64,000 nucleotides of DNA, from assembly GCF_003324525.1 (NCBI RefSeq), contig NZ_QGDC01000005.1:310001-374000 (forward strand), given 5' to 3'. The stretch is from Mucilaginibacter hurinus (lineage in GTDB: Bacteria; Bacteroidota; Bacteroidia; Sphingobacteriales; Sphingobacteriaceae). The position numbers were made by a program, and so were the translations under genes. The notes beneath the pieces were generated by a model. The model did no database searches and was not told the origin of the DNA. It worked only from the letters and a program-made list of their open reading frames with translations. Below are positions 56,959 to 64,000 of this stretch, piece by piece; positions within the stretch are counted from its first letter, which is position 1; every line of letters starts with the position of its first letter.

Positions 56959-56977
56959 AACGTGGCACAGCCGCGTT
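56959..56977 (+). terminator. Hairpin after the GH31 gene
   Basis: AACGTGGC and GCCGCGTT form an 8-bp stem (one G-T) with an ACA loop. A T run appears about 20 nt further on, so termination is plausible but weak. Confidence 0.35.
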
Positions 56978-57052
56978 GTAGCTTCGGCGTCGGCCTTTGT
57001 TTTTTAACCCACTCTGAACCATGACCATGAACTATTCACTAACTTTGCCGAT

Positions 57053-58240
57053 ATGATCAAAGTCATCCTTAAAAAAGGGAAAGAAAAAGCAGTGCTGCAG
57101 CGCCACCCCTGGGTATTTTCGGGTGCTATAGAGGCCGTAAAAGGCAAGCCTGTTAATGGTGATATTGTGCGCCTTGTAAACGCAAAAGGCGATTTTATGG
57201 CGTATGGGTTTTACAACGATCAATCGCGGGTTGCTTTGCGTTTGTTGGAGTGGGACGAGCAGGTAATAATTGACGAAGTTTGGCTGCGCGATAAGATACG
57301 TACGGCTGTCGCCGCACGTATGCAATTGCTTAACACTGATGACACAAATGCGTGTCGGTTAATATTCAGCGAGGCTGATTATTTGCCGGGCTTAATCGTA
57401 GATAAGTACGCAGATCATCTGGCAGTACAGGTACTTACCTCAGGGATAGAGAGGCTGATGCCTGTTGTAATTGATGAACTTCAAACATTATTGCAACCCA
57501 AAAGCATATTTGATAAAAGTGATGCCTCGTCGCGCTTGCATGAAGGGTTAGAAACCAACAATAAGTTGCTTTGGGGTACCCTTCCGCCTGATTTGATTGA
57601 GGTTAAAGAAAACGCTGTTGTATACGGCATTAATATCGCCGAAGGGCAAAAATCGGGCTTTTATTGTGATCAGCGCGAAAACCGGCACATATTAGCACGC
57701 TACGCTACAGGGAAAAAAGTGCTTGACTGTTTTTCATACACCGGAGGTTTTACATTAAATTGTATTAAACATGGCGCCGCTTCCGTTACTAGTGTAGATA
57801 GCTCGGCATTGGCAATAGAAACTTTGACCGAAAATATACGTCTGAACGGGTTTAACCAGGCTAAACATACTGCCATTAAAGCGGATGTAAACAGCCAGTT
57901 GCGCAGATTTAAGGAGGATGGGGAAAAATTCGATGTGATTATACTTGATCCGCCAAAATTTGCGCCCTCGCGCTCGGCGCTTGACCGGGCATCACGTGCG
58001 TATAAGGATTTAAACCGCGTGGGCATGTTGTTGTTAAATAAGGGCGGACTGCTGGCGACATTTTCATGCTCGGGAGCAATGGATATGGAAACCTTTAAAC
58101 AGGTGCTGGCGTGGGCTGCGCTGGATGCAGGCAAGCAGGTGCAATTTATCTACCAGTTTTGCCAGCCCGAAGATCATCCTGTGAGATCGTCTTTTCCTGA
58201 AGGGGAATACTTAAAAGGATTATTGTGCAGGGTGTTTTAA
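57053..58240 (+). CDS. RlmI-like rRNA large-subunit methyltransferase
   Basis: This is a 395-residue class I SAM-dependent methyltransferase. A PUA domain (about 1-75, with KEKAVLQRHPWVFSGAI) precedes the Rossmann domain. The SAM loop is KVLDCFSYTGGFTLN, and catalysis is at VIILDPPKFAPS; FSCSGAM follows. These fit the RlmI/RlmK group that methylates cytosine in 23S rRNA. Confidence 0.93.
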   Translation: MIKVILKKGKEKAVLQRHPWVFSGAIEAVKGKPVNGDIVRLVNAKGDFMAYGFYNDQSRVALRLLEWDEQVIIDEVWLRDKIRTAVAARMQLLNTDDTNACRLIFSEADYLPGLIVDKYADHLAVQVLTSGIERLMPVVIDELQTLLQPKSIFDKSDASSRLHEGLETNNKLLWGTLPPDLIEVKENAVVYGINIAEGQKSGFYCDQRENRHILARYATGKKVLDCFSYTGGFTLNCIKHGAASVTSVDSSALAIETLTENIRLNGFNQAKHTAIKADVNSQLRRFKEDGEKFDVIILDPPKFAPSRSALDRASRAYKDLNRVGMLLLNKGGLLATFSCSGAMDMETFKQVLAWAALDAGKQVQFIYQFCQPEDHPVRSSFPEGEYLKGLLCRVF

Positions 58241-58284
58241 ATGGTGGTGGATTTCATGACGCAGAGGATATTGATCGAATAATT

Positions 58285-58743
58285 ATGAAAAAGGCATTAG
58301 TAATTATCAGTTTGGCTTTTTTTGCTGTCGCAGCTAACGCCCAATCAAAAAACCCTAAATACGATCCGGCATTAGCTTATGAGTTGGGCGCCGATGATTA
58401 CGGCATGAAGCAGTATGTATTGGCTATACTCAAAAGCGGAAGTAATACCACAGCAGACAAAGCAACAGTTGACAGCGCATTTAAAGGGCACATGGCTAAT
58501 ATGAAACGGTTAGTAACTGAGGGGCACTTAATTGTTGCAGGTCCGTTAAAAAAGAACGATAAGCAGTACCGCGGCATATTTATTTTAAACGTGCCTACTG
58601 TAGAGGAGGCAGCCAAATTGGTGGATTCAGACCCGGCTGTTAAAGCAAAGCTGCTTGATGTTGAATTATACGGCTGGTATGGATCGGCGGCATTGCCCGA
58701 ACATCAGAAGATACATGACAGGATAGAGAAAATGAGTTTTTAG
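58285..58743 (+). CDS. Exported YCII-domain protein
   Basis: This is a 152-residue protein. I start it at MKKALVIISLAFFAVAANA, a clear signal peptide; the frame is open 60 bp upstream, overlapping the methyltransferase. The mature part is a YCII-type domain (HMANMKRLVTEGHLIVAGPL and EEAAKLVDSDPAVKAKLL). YCII domains are ferredoxin-like and of unknown catalytic role. It converges on the TerC gene. Confidence 0.9.
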   Translation: MKKALVIISLAFFAVAANAQSKNPKYDPALAYELGADDYGMKQYVLAILKSGSNTTADKATVDSAFKGHMANMKRLVTEGHLIVAGPLKKNDKQYRGIFILNVPTVEEAAKLVDSDPAVKAKLLDVELYGWYGSAALPEHQKIHDRIEKMSF

Positions 58744-58789
58744 CAATATATAAAGCTTGTTCTGTAATCACCAAAGGCACTAGTGAATC

Positions 58790-59554
58790 TTACCTTTCAA
58801 CTATTTCCTTAGCAGTACTCTTGCTTTTAACTTTCAGGTTTAACATTTCTACCATTACCGAAAATGCCATGGCGAAGTAAATGTAACCTTTAGGGATATG
58901 CTGGTCTAACGACTCGGCAAGTAAAGAAACACCTATCAGCAATAAGAAAGACAATGCCAGCATTTTAACAGTTGGATGTTTATTTACAAAAGCTGCCACG
59001 CTGCCTGATGCCCACATCATTATACCCACAGCAATAACCACCGCTATTATCATCACTTCCACGTGCTCAGCCATACCTACAGCCGTAATTACCGAATCGA
59101 GCGAGAACACGATGTCAAGTATCATGATTTGGAAAATAGTGCCCCAAAAAGAGTGCCTTTTTATATTAGCGCCGCCTTCTTCATCACCTTCAATTTTACC
59201 ATGTATTTCGTGGGTGCTTTTATATATCAGGAACAAACCGCCTATAAGCAAAATAAGGTCACGACCTGATATGGCTAATTTTGCAACCCATTCAGGGTCG
59301 GTCATTCCAAACCATTCTGCGGCGTTAAAAAGCGGTTGTGTTAAGCGCATTACCCAGCTGATAGTAAGCAATAACAATATGCGTGTTATAAGCGCCATGG
59401 CTAACCCTAACCTGCGGCCTTTAGCTTGCTCTTCCTTCGGCAGTTTATCCGCCAGTATTGAGATAAAAATTATATTATCAATGCCTAAAACTATTTCAAG
59501 AACAGTCAGGGTAATTAACGATATCCAGGTTTCGGGACTGGCGAAGATTTCCAT
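58790..59554 (-). CDS. TerC-family membrane protein
   Basis: This is a 254-residue, seven- to eight-segment protein. The two conserved acidic motifs of TerC are present: VLGIDNIIFISIL near residue 25 and VFSLDSVITAVG near 150. TerC proteins are linked to tellurite resistance and to manganese or calcium export; which applies is not visible. Confidence 0.92.
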   Translation of the reverse strand: MEIFASPETWISLITLTVLEIVLGIDNIIFISILADKLPKEEQAKGRRLGLAMALITRILLLLTISWVMRLTQPLFNAAEWFGMTDPEWVAKLAISGRDLILLIGGLFLIYKSTHEIHGKIEGDEEGGANIKRHSFWGTIFQIMILDIVFSLDSVITAVGMAEHVEVMIIAVVIAVGIMMWASGSVAAFVNKHPTVKMLALSFLLLIGVSLLAESLDQHIPKGYIYFAMAFSVMVEMLNLKVKSKSTAKEIVER

Positions 59555-59581
59555 AGTTGTAAATAACGGCCTAAAAATAAA

Positions 59582-59610
59582 AAAACCTCTGCCTATGGCA
59601 AAGGTTTTTT
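59582..59610. terminator. Bidirectional terminator between TerC and the sigma operon
   Basis: AAAACCT-c-TGCC pairs with GGCA-a-AGGTTTT around TAT, flanked by A and T runs. It ends the minus-strand operon 59627-62053. Confidence 0.75.
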
Positions 59611-59626
59611 ATCATCACGAAGAATA

Positions 59627-60952
59627 TTATTCAAATTTCACTCCGCCGTATTTTGAATTAATGGTAATTAGTTTATCGTTGTTGCTACTTTTGCCAAGGT
59701 GGCCTTTGTAATTTTTGGTAGGTTTAAAACCCTTTTCATCATCAGGGTTTTTAGCCGTTATTCTTACCTGGTCGTCATCGTAATTAAAACCGCCGTAGTG
59801 CACAGTTACATCAAAGTCAATGTTCGACAAATTTTCTACTCCTAGTTTTATCCCGGAGTAGGCAGAGTTTATAGCAAGGTTTTTAAGGCTTTTATCCAAT
59901 GTGCCAATATTTAATCCGCCGCAATACTTTACGTTTATATTTCCTGATGACTTGAGGATGCCAATATTGACACCGCCATAGCTTACATTGGCATTTAGAT
60001 TTGATCCTTCAGACAGATTAAGGCTGCCATAAGCAACATTAAGATCACAGCCTGATAAGCCTTCGATATTTGCGCCGCCATACTTTACCTGGATCACATT
60101 AGCGGTATTACTTAGTGTTTTAGCCGCCAGGTTTCCGTACGAGTTGCTGACAATAACTTTTCCATACAAATCAGGCAAGTTAACGGCACCATATTTATTT
60201 GAAACGGTTAAAGCATTTTTAGCCGGCATAAATACGGTATAGTTGATCTCTATTTTTCTTACTATTCGTCTCCCGATGCTCGACCAGCCTTTATCTCCGT
60301 TGTTAAACTGAGTTTCAAAGCGTACAGTAGAACCCTCTTTAGCGTCATGTATTACAACGTTATCCAGCATTTTCTGCGCAGCGCCTTCATCACTGCTTGA
60401 AACCTTAATTCTAACGTCAACTTTAAATTCGCTTTTATTCCAGGTGTTTACCGTGACGTTGCCATATTTATTGCTAATTTCCAATACATCATTCGGCCCT
60501 GCGCTATAGCTCTTGCTGTATATTTTTTCTCTTTCTTCAAAAAAACCTGATGTAATACCTGTAACCGGCCGTTTCTTACTCAAGTTATCGGTTTCGTTGT
60601 CATTACCCGTATTGACCTCTACTCTCAGATCATTTATTACAGCCGAAACATCGGGTATAGCGTCTGAAATATTTACCGTAATACTCTTTTCAAGGTTTCT
60701 GAGTCTTTTCGTTAAGCTTTTACTAAGGGATTTATCGAGCCTTTTTAATTTGACATTCAATCCGTCAAATTTTGTACTTGGTAAATCAATGGTCAACGGT
60801 TGTATATCCGGCACTATTACTTCAGGTACAGCCGGCAGCTCTGTCATCGGTACCGGCGGTACAGCAACGGCTTCCTGAGCTATGGCGGGCAGGCATGCTG
60901 TCCAAAATGCCATAAGCATTAACATGGACTGCTTATATATCTTTAATTTCAT
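59627..60952 (-). CDS. Exported DUF4097-like beta-repeat protein
   Basis: This is a 441-residue protein with a signal peptide (about 1-25). Its central and C-terminal parts (about 150-440) have repeats of the kind NKYGxVxV, YGNLAAKTL, YGGANIEGLSGC and GGLNIGTLDKS, consistent with a right-handed beta-helix or adhesin-like (DUF4097) domain. A proline-rich linker and helical region (about 25-145) come first. It overlaps the anti-sigma gene by 20 bp, so the two are translationally coupled. It is probably a cell-surface target or sensor of the sigma system. Confidence 0.8.
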   Translation of the reverse strand: MKLKIYKQSMLMLMAFWTACLPAIAQEAVAVPPVPMTELPAVPEVIVPDIQPLTIDLPSTKFDGLNVKLKRLDKSLSKSLTKRLRNLEKSITVNISDAIPDVSAVINDLRVEVNTGNDNETDNLSKKRPVTGITSGFFEEREKIYSKSYSAGPNDVLEISNKYGNVTVNTWNKSEFKVDVRIKVSSSDEGAAQKMLDNVVIHDAKEGSTVRFETQFNNGDKGWSSIGRRIVRKIEINYTVFMPAKNALTVSNKYGAVNLPDLYGKVIVSNSYGNLAAKTLSNTANVIQVKYGGANIEGLSGCDLNVAYGSLNLSEGSNLNANVSYGGVNIGILKSSGNINVKYCGGLNIGTLDKSLKNLAINSAYSGIKLGVENLSNIDFDVTVHYGGFNYDDDQVRITAKNPDDEKGFKPTKNYKGHLGKSSNNDKLITINSKYGGVKFE

Positions 60953-61496
60953 TGCTTTGTTCCTTTTTCATTTGATTAAACTGTTCAATTACGCTTAATT
61001 GCTGGTTTAGCACCTCGGTTTGTACCTGCAAATTCCGGATCATCGCACGTAAAACCCTTTCCTGGTTAGGGCTGGTGGCCAGGTCGCTGTTAAGCTTCTT
61101 ATATACCGAGTCCATTTTATGTAACTCTTTGCTGAATTCTTTATATAACTGCGGGTCTGATTTTGCTAATTCCTTAAGTTCACTGCGTTTGTTTTGAACT
61201 ACCGACGCATAATGCATTTGCTGTTTAGCATAAGCAGGATTTATATCAGCAAGGCTAACCCCGGCCGTGTTTTGATTGCGCAAATACAGGGCAAAACAAA
61301 CTCCCATAACGATGATAACGCTGGCGGCAACTTTTACTACAAATGCCAGCGAGAAGGTTTTGGCTTCACGCGTTGTAAGCCGGGGTTTATTTAACTGTAA
61401 ATTTTGCTCTATTTTCCCCCATAATTCCGCACGCGGTTCAATGTCATTGAATTCGTCCTTGTTTGCCCTGATGAAATCTTCTAATCGCTTGCTCAT
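60933..61496 (-). CDS. Predicted anti-sigma factor
   Basis: This is a 187-residue protein. It has a short cytoplasmic N-terminal part, one membrane segment (about 48-68: VVKVAASVIIVMGVCFALYL) and a coiled-coil C-terminal domain rich in Lys, Glu and Leu (about 75-185). It lies between the sigma factor (4-bp overlap) and the exported protein, the standard arrangement for an anti-sigma factor of a surface-signalling operon. No ZAS zinc motif is seen. Confidence 0.78.
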   Translation of the reverse strand: MSKRLEDFIRANKDEFNDIEPRAELWGKIEQNLQLNKPRLTTREAKTFSLAFVVKVAASVIIVMGVCFALYLRNQNTAGVSLADINPAYAKQQMHYASVVQNKRSELKELAKSDPQLYKEFSKELHKMDSVYKKLNSDLATSPNQERVLRAMIRNLQVQTEVLNQQLSVIEQFNQMKKEQSNEIKDI

Positions 61497-62053
61497 GATG
61501 TAACTCCTTTCCTTTTTAAAATTTCACTCAATTTCCTTTTTGCTCTCAAAAACTGGGTTCTTGATGTATTTTCTGTTATATTTAATATCTGGCCTATTTC
61601 TTCATGGTCGTACCCTTCAAGCAGGTATAATGATAGCACTACACGGTAACCCTCTGGTAACTCCTTTATAGCCTCTTTCACCACAGCCACTTTGTAAAGT
61701 GTTTCCTCTTCATCAGCCGGCATTTCATCAGCTATATTTTCTAAACCCTCATCATCCATGTCGGCAAATTCAAGCTTACGCTTGCGCAGGGCATTAATGC
61801 AACGGGATACCACAATTTGCTTAAGCCATAGTCCGAAGGTTGTTTCCTGCCTAAAGTCATGCACCTTGTTAAAGGCATGTAAAAATGCCTCTTGCAGCAC
61901 ATCCTCAGCTTCGGCAATGTTACCCACTATCCTAAAGGCGACATTAAGCATCGCTTTAGAATACAGACGATAAAGTTCGTAACAGGCCTTTTTACTGCCC
62001 TGCTTACACTCAACCACCAGGTTATAATGTTTGTCGATGTATATAGCTTCCAA
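61493..62053 (-). CDS. RNA polymerase ECF sigma factor
   Basis: This is a 186-residue extracytoplasmic-function sigma factor. Region 2 shows AEAEDVLQEAFLHAFNKV and DFRQETTFGLWLKQI; region 4 shows ELPEGYRVVLSLYLLEGYDHEEIGQIL and the helix-turn-helix. The start codon is TTG, because an in-frame stop lies four codons upstream and the first ATG is beyond region 2. The next gene overlaps by 4 bp (ATGA). Confidence 0.92.
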   Translation of the reverse strand: MEAIYIDKHYNLVVECKQGSKKACYELYRLYSKAMLNVAFRIVGNIAEAEDVLQEAFLHAFNKVHDFRQETTFGLWLKQIVVSRCINALRKRKLEFADMDDEGLENIADEMPADEEETLYKVAVVKEAIKELPEGYRVVLSLYLLEGYDHEEIGQILNITENTSRTQFLRAKRKLSEILKRKGVTS

Positions 62054-62204
62054 TTGTGATATTCAGCTTTCTGTGTTATATGACAGCGTGTTTTACACAA
62101 CGTTGCACGTGGACTGATAAATTTTGTATTTAATGTTGATACGCTAAAGATTTCCTTACAATAATGTGCTGCAGGATATTGCTGCACCGGCCCGAATATT
62201 TCTC

Positions 62205-62747
62205 TTAGCCTGTTTTGCTTAGAAAATTATCCACAGCGGCTACTGCTTTATCATACCGTTGTTGTTCCAGGCCTGATATAACTACATACCGTGCATTCAG
62301 CGCCTGCAGCTCTTTGTGCCATAGTTGCATAAAATGTGAGCGTAAGGTGGGAAAGTCACGCAGCGGGTCGTCAACCCACGGCATATCAATATCAAGTAAA
62401 AGGTAAAAGTCGTAAGTATGGCGGGGCAGCTCGTCAAGCACTTCGGGAGGTGTTTTGCCAAACAAATGATCACTCCAAATTTTTATTGTAATAAATGTAG
62501 TGTCGCATATCAATATCTTACTGGCCTGCGGCAACATTTTTTCCTCGAGATCTAGCTGGCCATAAAACATGTTTACTTCATCCTGATAGGTACAAGGCGA
62601 AGTTAGTTTTTCGCAATACTGGCGCGCAAACTCGGGCACCCATACCGTGTGGTAATGTTTTGCCAGGTACGCCGACATCGTTGATTTTCCAGTAGACTCT
62701 GGTCCTACGATAGCGATTTTAATTATGTTTGGCAGCGGGTTGCTCAT
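62205..62747 (-). CDS. NadR-type AAA ATPase / ribosylnicotinamide kinase-like
   Basis: This is a 180-residue P-loop kinase. Walker A is GPESTGKSTMSA at about 15-22; WVPEFARQYCEKL and DFYLLLDIDMPWVDDPLRD match the kinase domain of NadR, which phosphorylates nicotinamide riboside. It lacks a separate nucleotidyltransferase domain, so it is the kinase half or a stand-alone ATPase. Confidence 0.85.
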   Translation of the reverse strand: MSNPLPNIIKIAIVGPESTGKSTMSAYLAKHYHTVWVPEFARQYCEKLTSPCTYQDEVNMFYGQLDLEEKMLPQASKILICDTTFITIKIWSDHLFGKTPPEVLDELPRHTYDFYLLLDIDMPWVDDPLRDFPTLRSHFMQLWHKELQALNARYVVISGLEQQRYDKAVAAVDNFLSKTG

Positions 62748-63069
62748 GCAGTTTTTGGTAAAAAGTTAAAGATTAATAACAAGAGTCAAGCATGCTGGTT
62801 CTTGCAGTCACAGTTACAGCCTTTGGCAGACTTTAATAACGCCTGTATTATACACCTTGTTCACGTAACCCTGACCACGCCGCTACTGCAAAGTACATTT
62901 CAAATATAATTAAAAGTACGTGTAGGTTAATTTGTACATAAACCGATTGGTGTATTAAATAAAATACACAATAGTGTGGTAAATTATATACAACTGTAAT
63001 TAACCCTAACAATACAAAGGGTTTTAAGTAACATACATAGGCTTTTTATTATCACCAGCATGCTTATTT

Positions 63070-63077
63070 TAGCTTTG
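63070..63077 (+). promoter_or_regulatory. -7 box TAGCTTTG of the candidate small RNA
   Basis: This exact TAnnTTTG match predicts a transcription start near 63084. The region about 20 bp upstream has only a T run in place of TTTG. Confidence 0.5.
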
Positions 63078-63083
63078 TAACAC

Positions 63084-63303
63084 GTTAGTTACCTCAACTT
63101 GTAAATGTTGGCGTCGTGTTTGTTTCAATGGAAATGACCTTGCATCATCTGTAGAAACATCAAGAATTACATCTACCTATGTAAAACTTAAGTTGAATTC
63201 TCAGACACCCAGGCTGGGATTTTATGTTCTTTGTTTTGGGTTTAATCAATAGTTTAAATTAATTAGGGGAAAGGGAGCTTCAAAAAAAGCTCTCTTTTTT
63301 TTT
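63084..63303 (+). ncRNA. Candidate small RNA of about 220 nt
   Basis: A promoter box and an intrinsic terminator frame this stretch. It contains several local inverted repeats: TTACAT/ATGTAA around CTACCT, the palindrome CCCAGGCTGGG, and AACTTAAGTT. There is no open frame above ten codons. Length fits 6S-type RNA, but I cannot confirm a family, and it could instead be a leader of the acyl-CoA dehydrogenase gene. Confidence 0.4.
63273..63303 (+). terminator. Intrinsic terminator
   Basis: GGGAGCTT pairs with AAGCTCTC (8 bp, one G-T) with a 6-nt A-rich loop, followed by a run of nine or more Ts. Confidence 0.85.
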
Positions 63304-63362
63304 GCCATAAATTTATTATGCCTGCATATTAATTAAGCTATCTTTATTTTAAAATTTTTGCC

Positions 63363-64000
63363 ATGGATTTCCAATTATCTGAAGAGCAGTTAATGATTAG
63401 ACAAGCTGCCCGGGATTTCGCTCAAACCGAACTTAAACCAGGCGTCATTGAGCGCGACGAACATCAAAAGTTTCCTGCGGAGCAGATCAAAAAGTTAGGT
63501 GAACTGGGCTTTTTAGGTATGATGGTATCGCCGCAATATGGCGGCAGCGGACTTGATGTCATGTCGTACGTGCTGGTAATGGAAGAACTTTCAAAAATTG
63601 ATGCTTCGGCTTCGGTAGTGGTATCAGTAAATAATTCGTTGGTGTGTTTCGGTCTTGAAGCTTACGGCAGTGAGCATCAAAAAGAAAAATACCTTACACC
63701 GTTGGCTAAAGGTGAGGTTATTGGAGCGTTTTGTTTATCAGAGCCCGAAGCAGGGTCTGATGCTACATCGCAGCGTACCACGGCGGTTGACATGGGTGAC
63801 TATTACTTGCTTAACGGGACAAAGAACTGGATAACCAACGGCGGTACGGCTTCAACTTATATCGTTATAGCGCAAACTGATCCTGCAAAAAAGCATCACG
63901 GCATAAATGCGTTTATTGTTGAAAGCGGTTGGGAGGGCTTTGCCGTAGGACCAAAAGAAAATAAACTAGGTATACGCGGTTCAGATACGCATTCGCTAAT
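63363..64000 (+). CDS. Acyl-CoA dehydrogenase (partial, cut by window end)
   Basis: This is the N-terminal 212 residues of an FAD-dependent acyl-CoA dehydrogenase, running off the window. The start MDFQLSEEQLMIRQAARDFA is typical. The conserved FAD-binding stretch AFCLSEPEAGSDA and NGTKNWITNGGTA are visible. The acyl chain length it prefers cannot be told, but the MDFQLSEEQ type is often of the short-chain group. Confidence 0.95.
   Translation, partial: MDFQLSEEQLMIRQAARDFAQTELKPGVIERDEHQKFPAEQIKKLGELGFLGMMVSPQYGGSGLDVMSYVLVMEELSKIDASASVVVSVNNSLVCFGLEAYGSEHQKEKYLTPLAKGEVIGAFCLSEPEAGSDATSQRTTAVDMGDYYLLNGTKNWITNGGTASTYIVIAQTDPAKKHHGINAFIVESGWEGFAVGPKENKLGIRGSDTHSL

Larger units (their letters stand above)
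62748..63362. other. Long AT-rich region before the acyl-CoA dehydrogenase
   Basis: The 615-bp gap holds no gene of normal length. An AT-rich section (62900-63060) has no open frame. A candidate small RNA (63084-63303) with its own promoter box and terminator occupies the rest. Confidence 0.6.

Noticed and set aside
63198..63225. CTGAGA-like word (minus strand) suggesting a TPP riboswitch
   Set aside because: The remaining conserved TPP elements are missing on both strands, and no thiamine gene is nearby.
1..64000. CRISPR arrays, rRNA genes, prophage or insertion sequences
   Set aside because: No regularly spaced direct repeats, rRNA-like stretches, phage genes or transposases are seen in any part of the window.

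Overview
The window is chromosomal DNA of a Bacteroidota bacterium, most likely family Sphingobacteriaceae and plausibly Mucilaginibacter or a close relative. The support is a SusC/SusD pair, a type IX secretion (T9SS) sorting domain of the gliding-motility type, DUF2723 and DUF2490 proteins, a separate accA, several outer-membrane beta-barrels with carboxypeptidase-like N-terminal domains, and promoter boxes of the Bacteroidota form TAnnTTTG close to start codons. The genus is an inference. I see no rRNA, CRISPR array, prophage or transposase. One tRNA (Gln, anticodon TTG) is present.

Layout. 1-2.4 kb: the end of a histidine kinase with its NarL-type response regulator, then a VOC-domain protein and an AraC regulator 6 bp apart. 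2.4-7.4 kb: an intergenic region with a 39-bp near-palindrome, then a SusC/SusD nutrient-uptake pair and a strong terminator. 7.5-13 kb: a small secreted peptide, a PAP2 phosphatase, a SNF2 helicase and hisS. 13-15 kb: surE and lpxB. 15-22 kb (minus strand): a degenerate receiver-domain protein, a SIMPL-domain protein, a lipoprotein, and the threonine operon thrA-thrB-thrC. 22-26.7 kb: a nitrilase-family hydrolase, rsgA, dtd, a MazG-like protein, a cryptochrome/photolyase and a DinB protein. 26.8-33.3 kb: a GT39-like membrane glycosyltransferase, two outer-membrane-type proteins and a large T9SS-exported propeller/Ig protein. 33.4-38.4 kb: a frameshifted small membrane gene, an atypical Nramp transporter, a new 42-residue membrane peptide, a Cys-rich small protein and a TonB-dependent receptor. 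38.5-46.4 kb: purU, accA, an Spx/ArsC-like protein, a TonB-type barrel, pth, rplY, prs and tRNA-Gln. 46.6-58.7 kb: a DUF2723 protein, an M1 peptidase, a GNAT enzyme, an M42 aminopeptidase, a sugar nucleotidyltransferase, a GH31 glucosidase, an RlmI-like methyltransferase and a YCII protein. 58.8-64 kb: TerC, an ECF sigma/anti-sigma/exported-protein operon, a NadR-like kinase, a candidate small RNA and the start of an acyl-CoA dehydrogenase.

The most interesting unlisted structure is upstream of thrA. It contains a 21-codon Thr/Ile-rich leader peptide, a 10-bp intrinsic terminator with a T tract, and a 9-nt antiterminator segment lying inside the last codons of the leader peptide. Together these make a complete ribosome-mediated attenuator for threonine biosynthesis. 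Also notable are three copies of an 85-95 bp palindromic repeat (one inside the thr operon), the 39-bp palindrome before susC, a likely one-base frameshift in a T tract, an Nramp protein without the usual metal-binding residues, four genes whose promoter box almost touches the start codon, and two small genes at 7549-7719 and 35540-35668.
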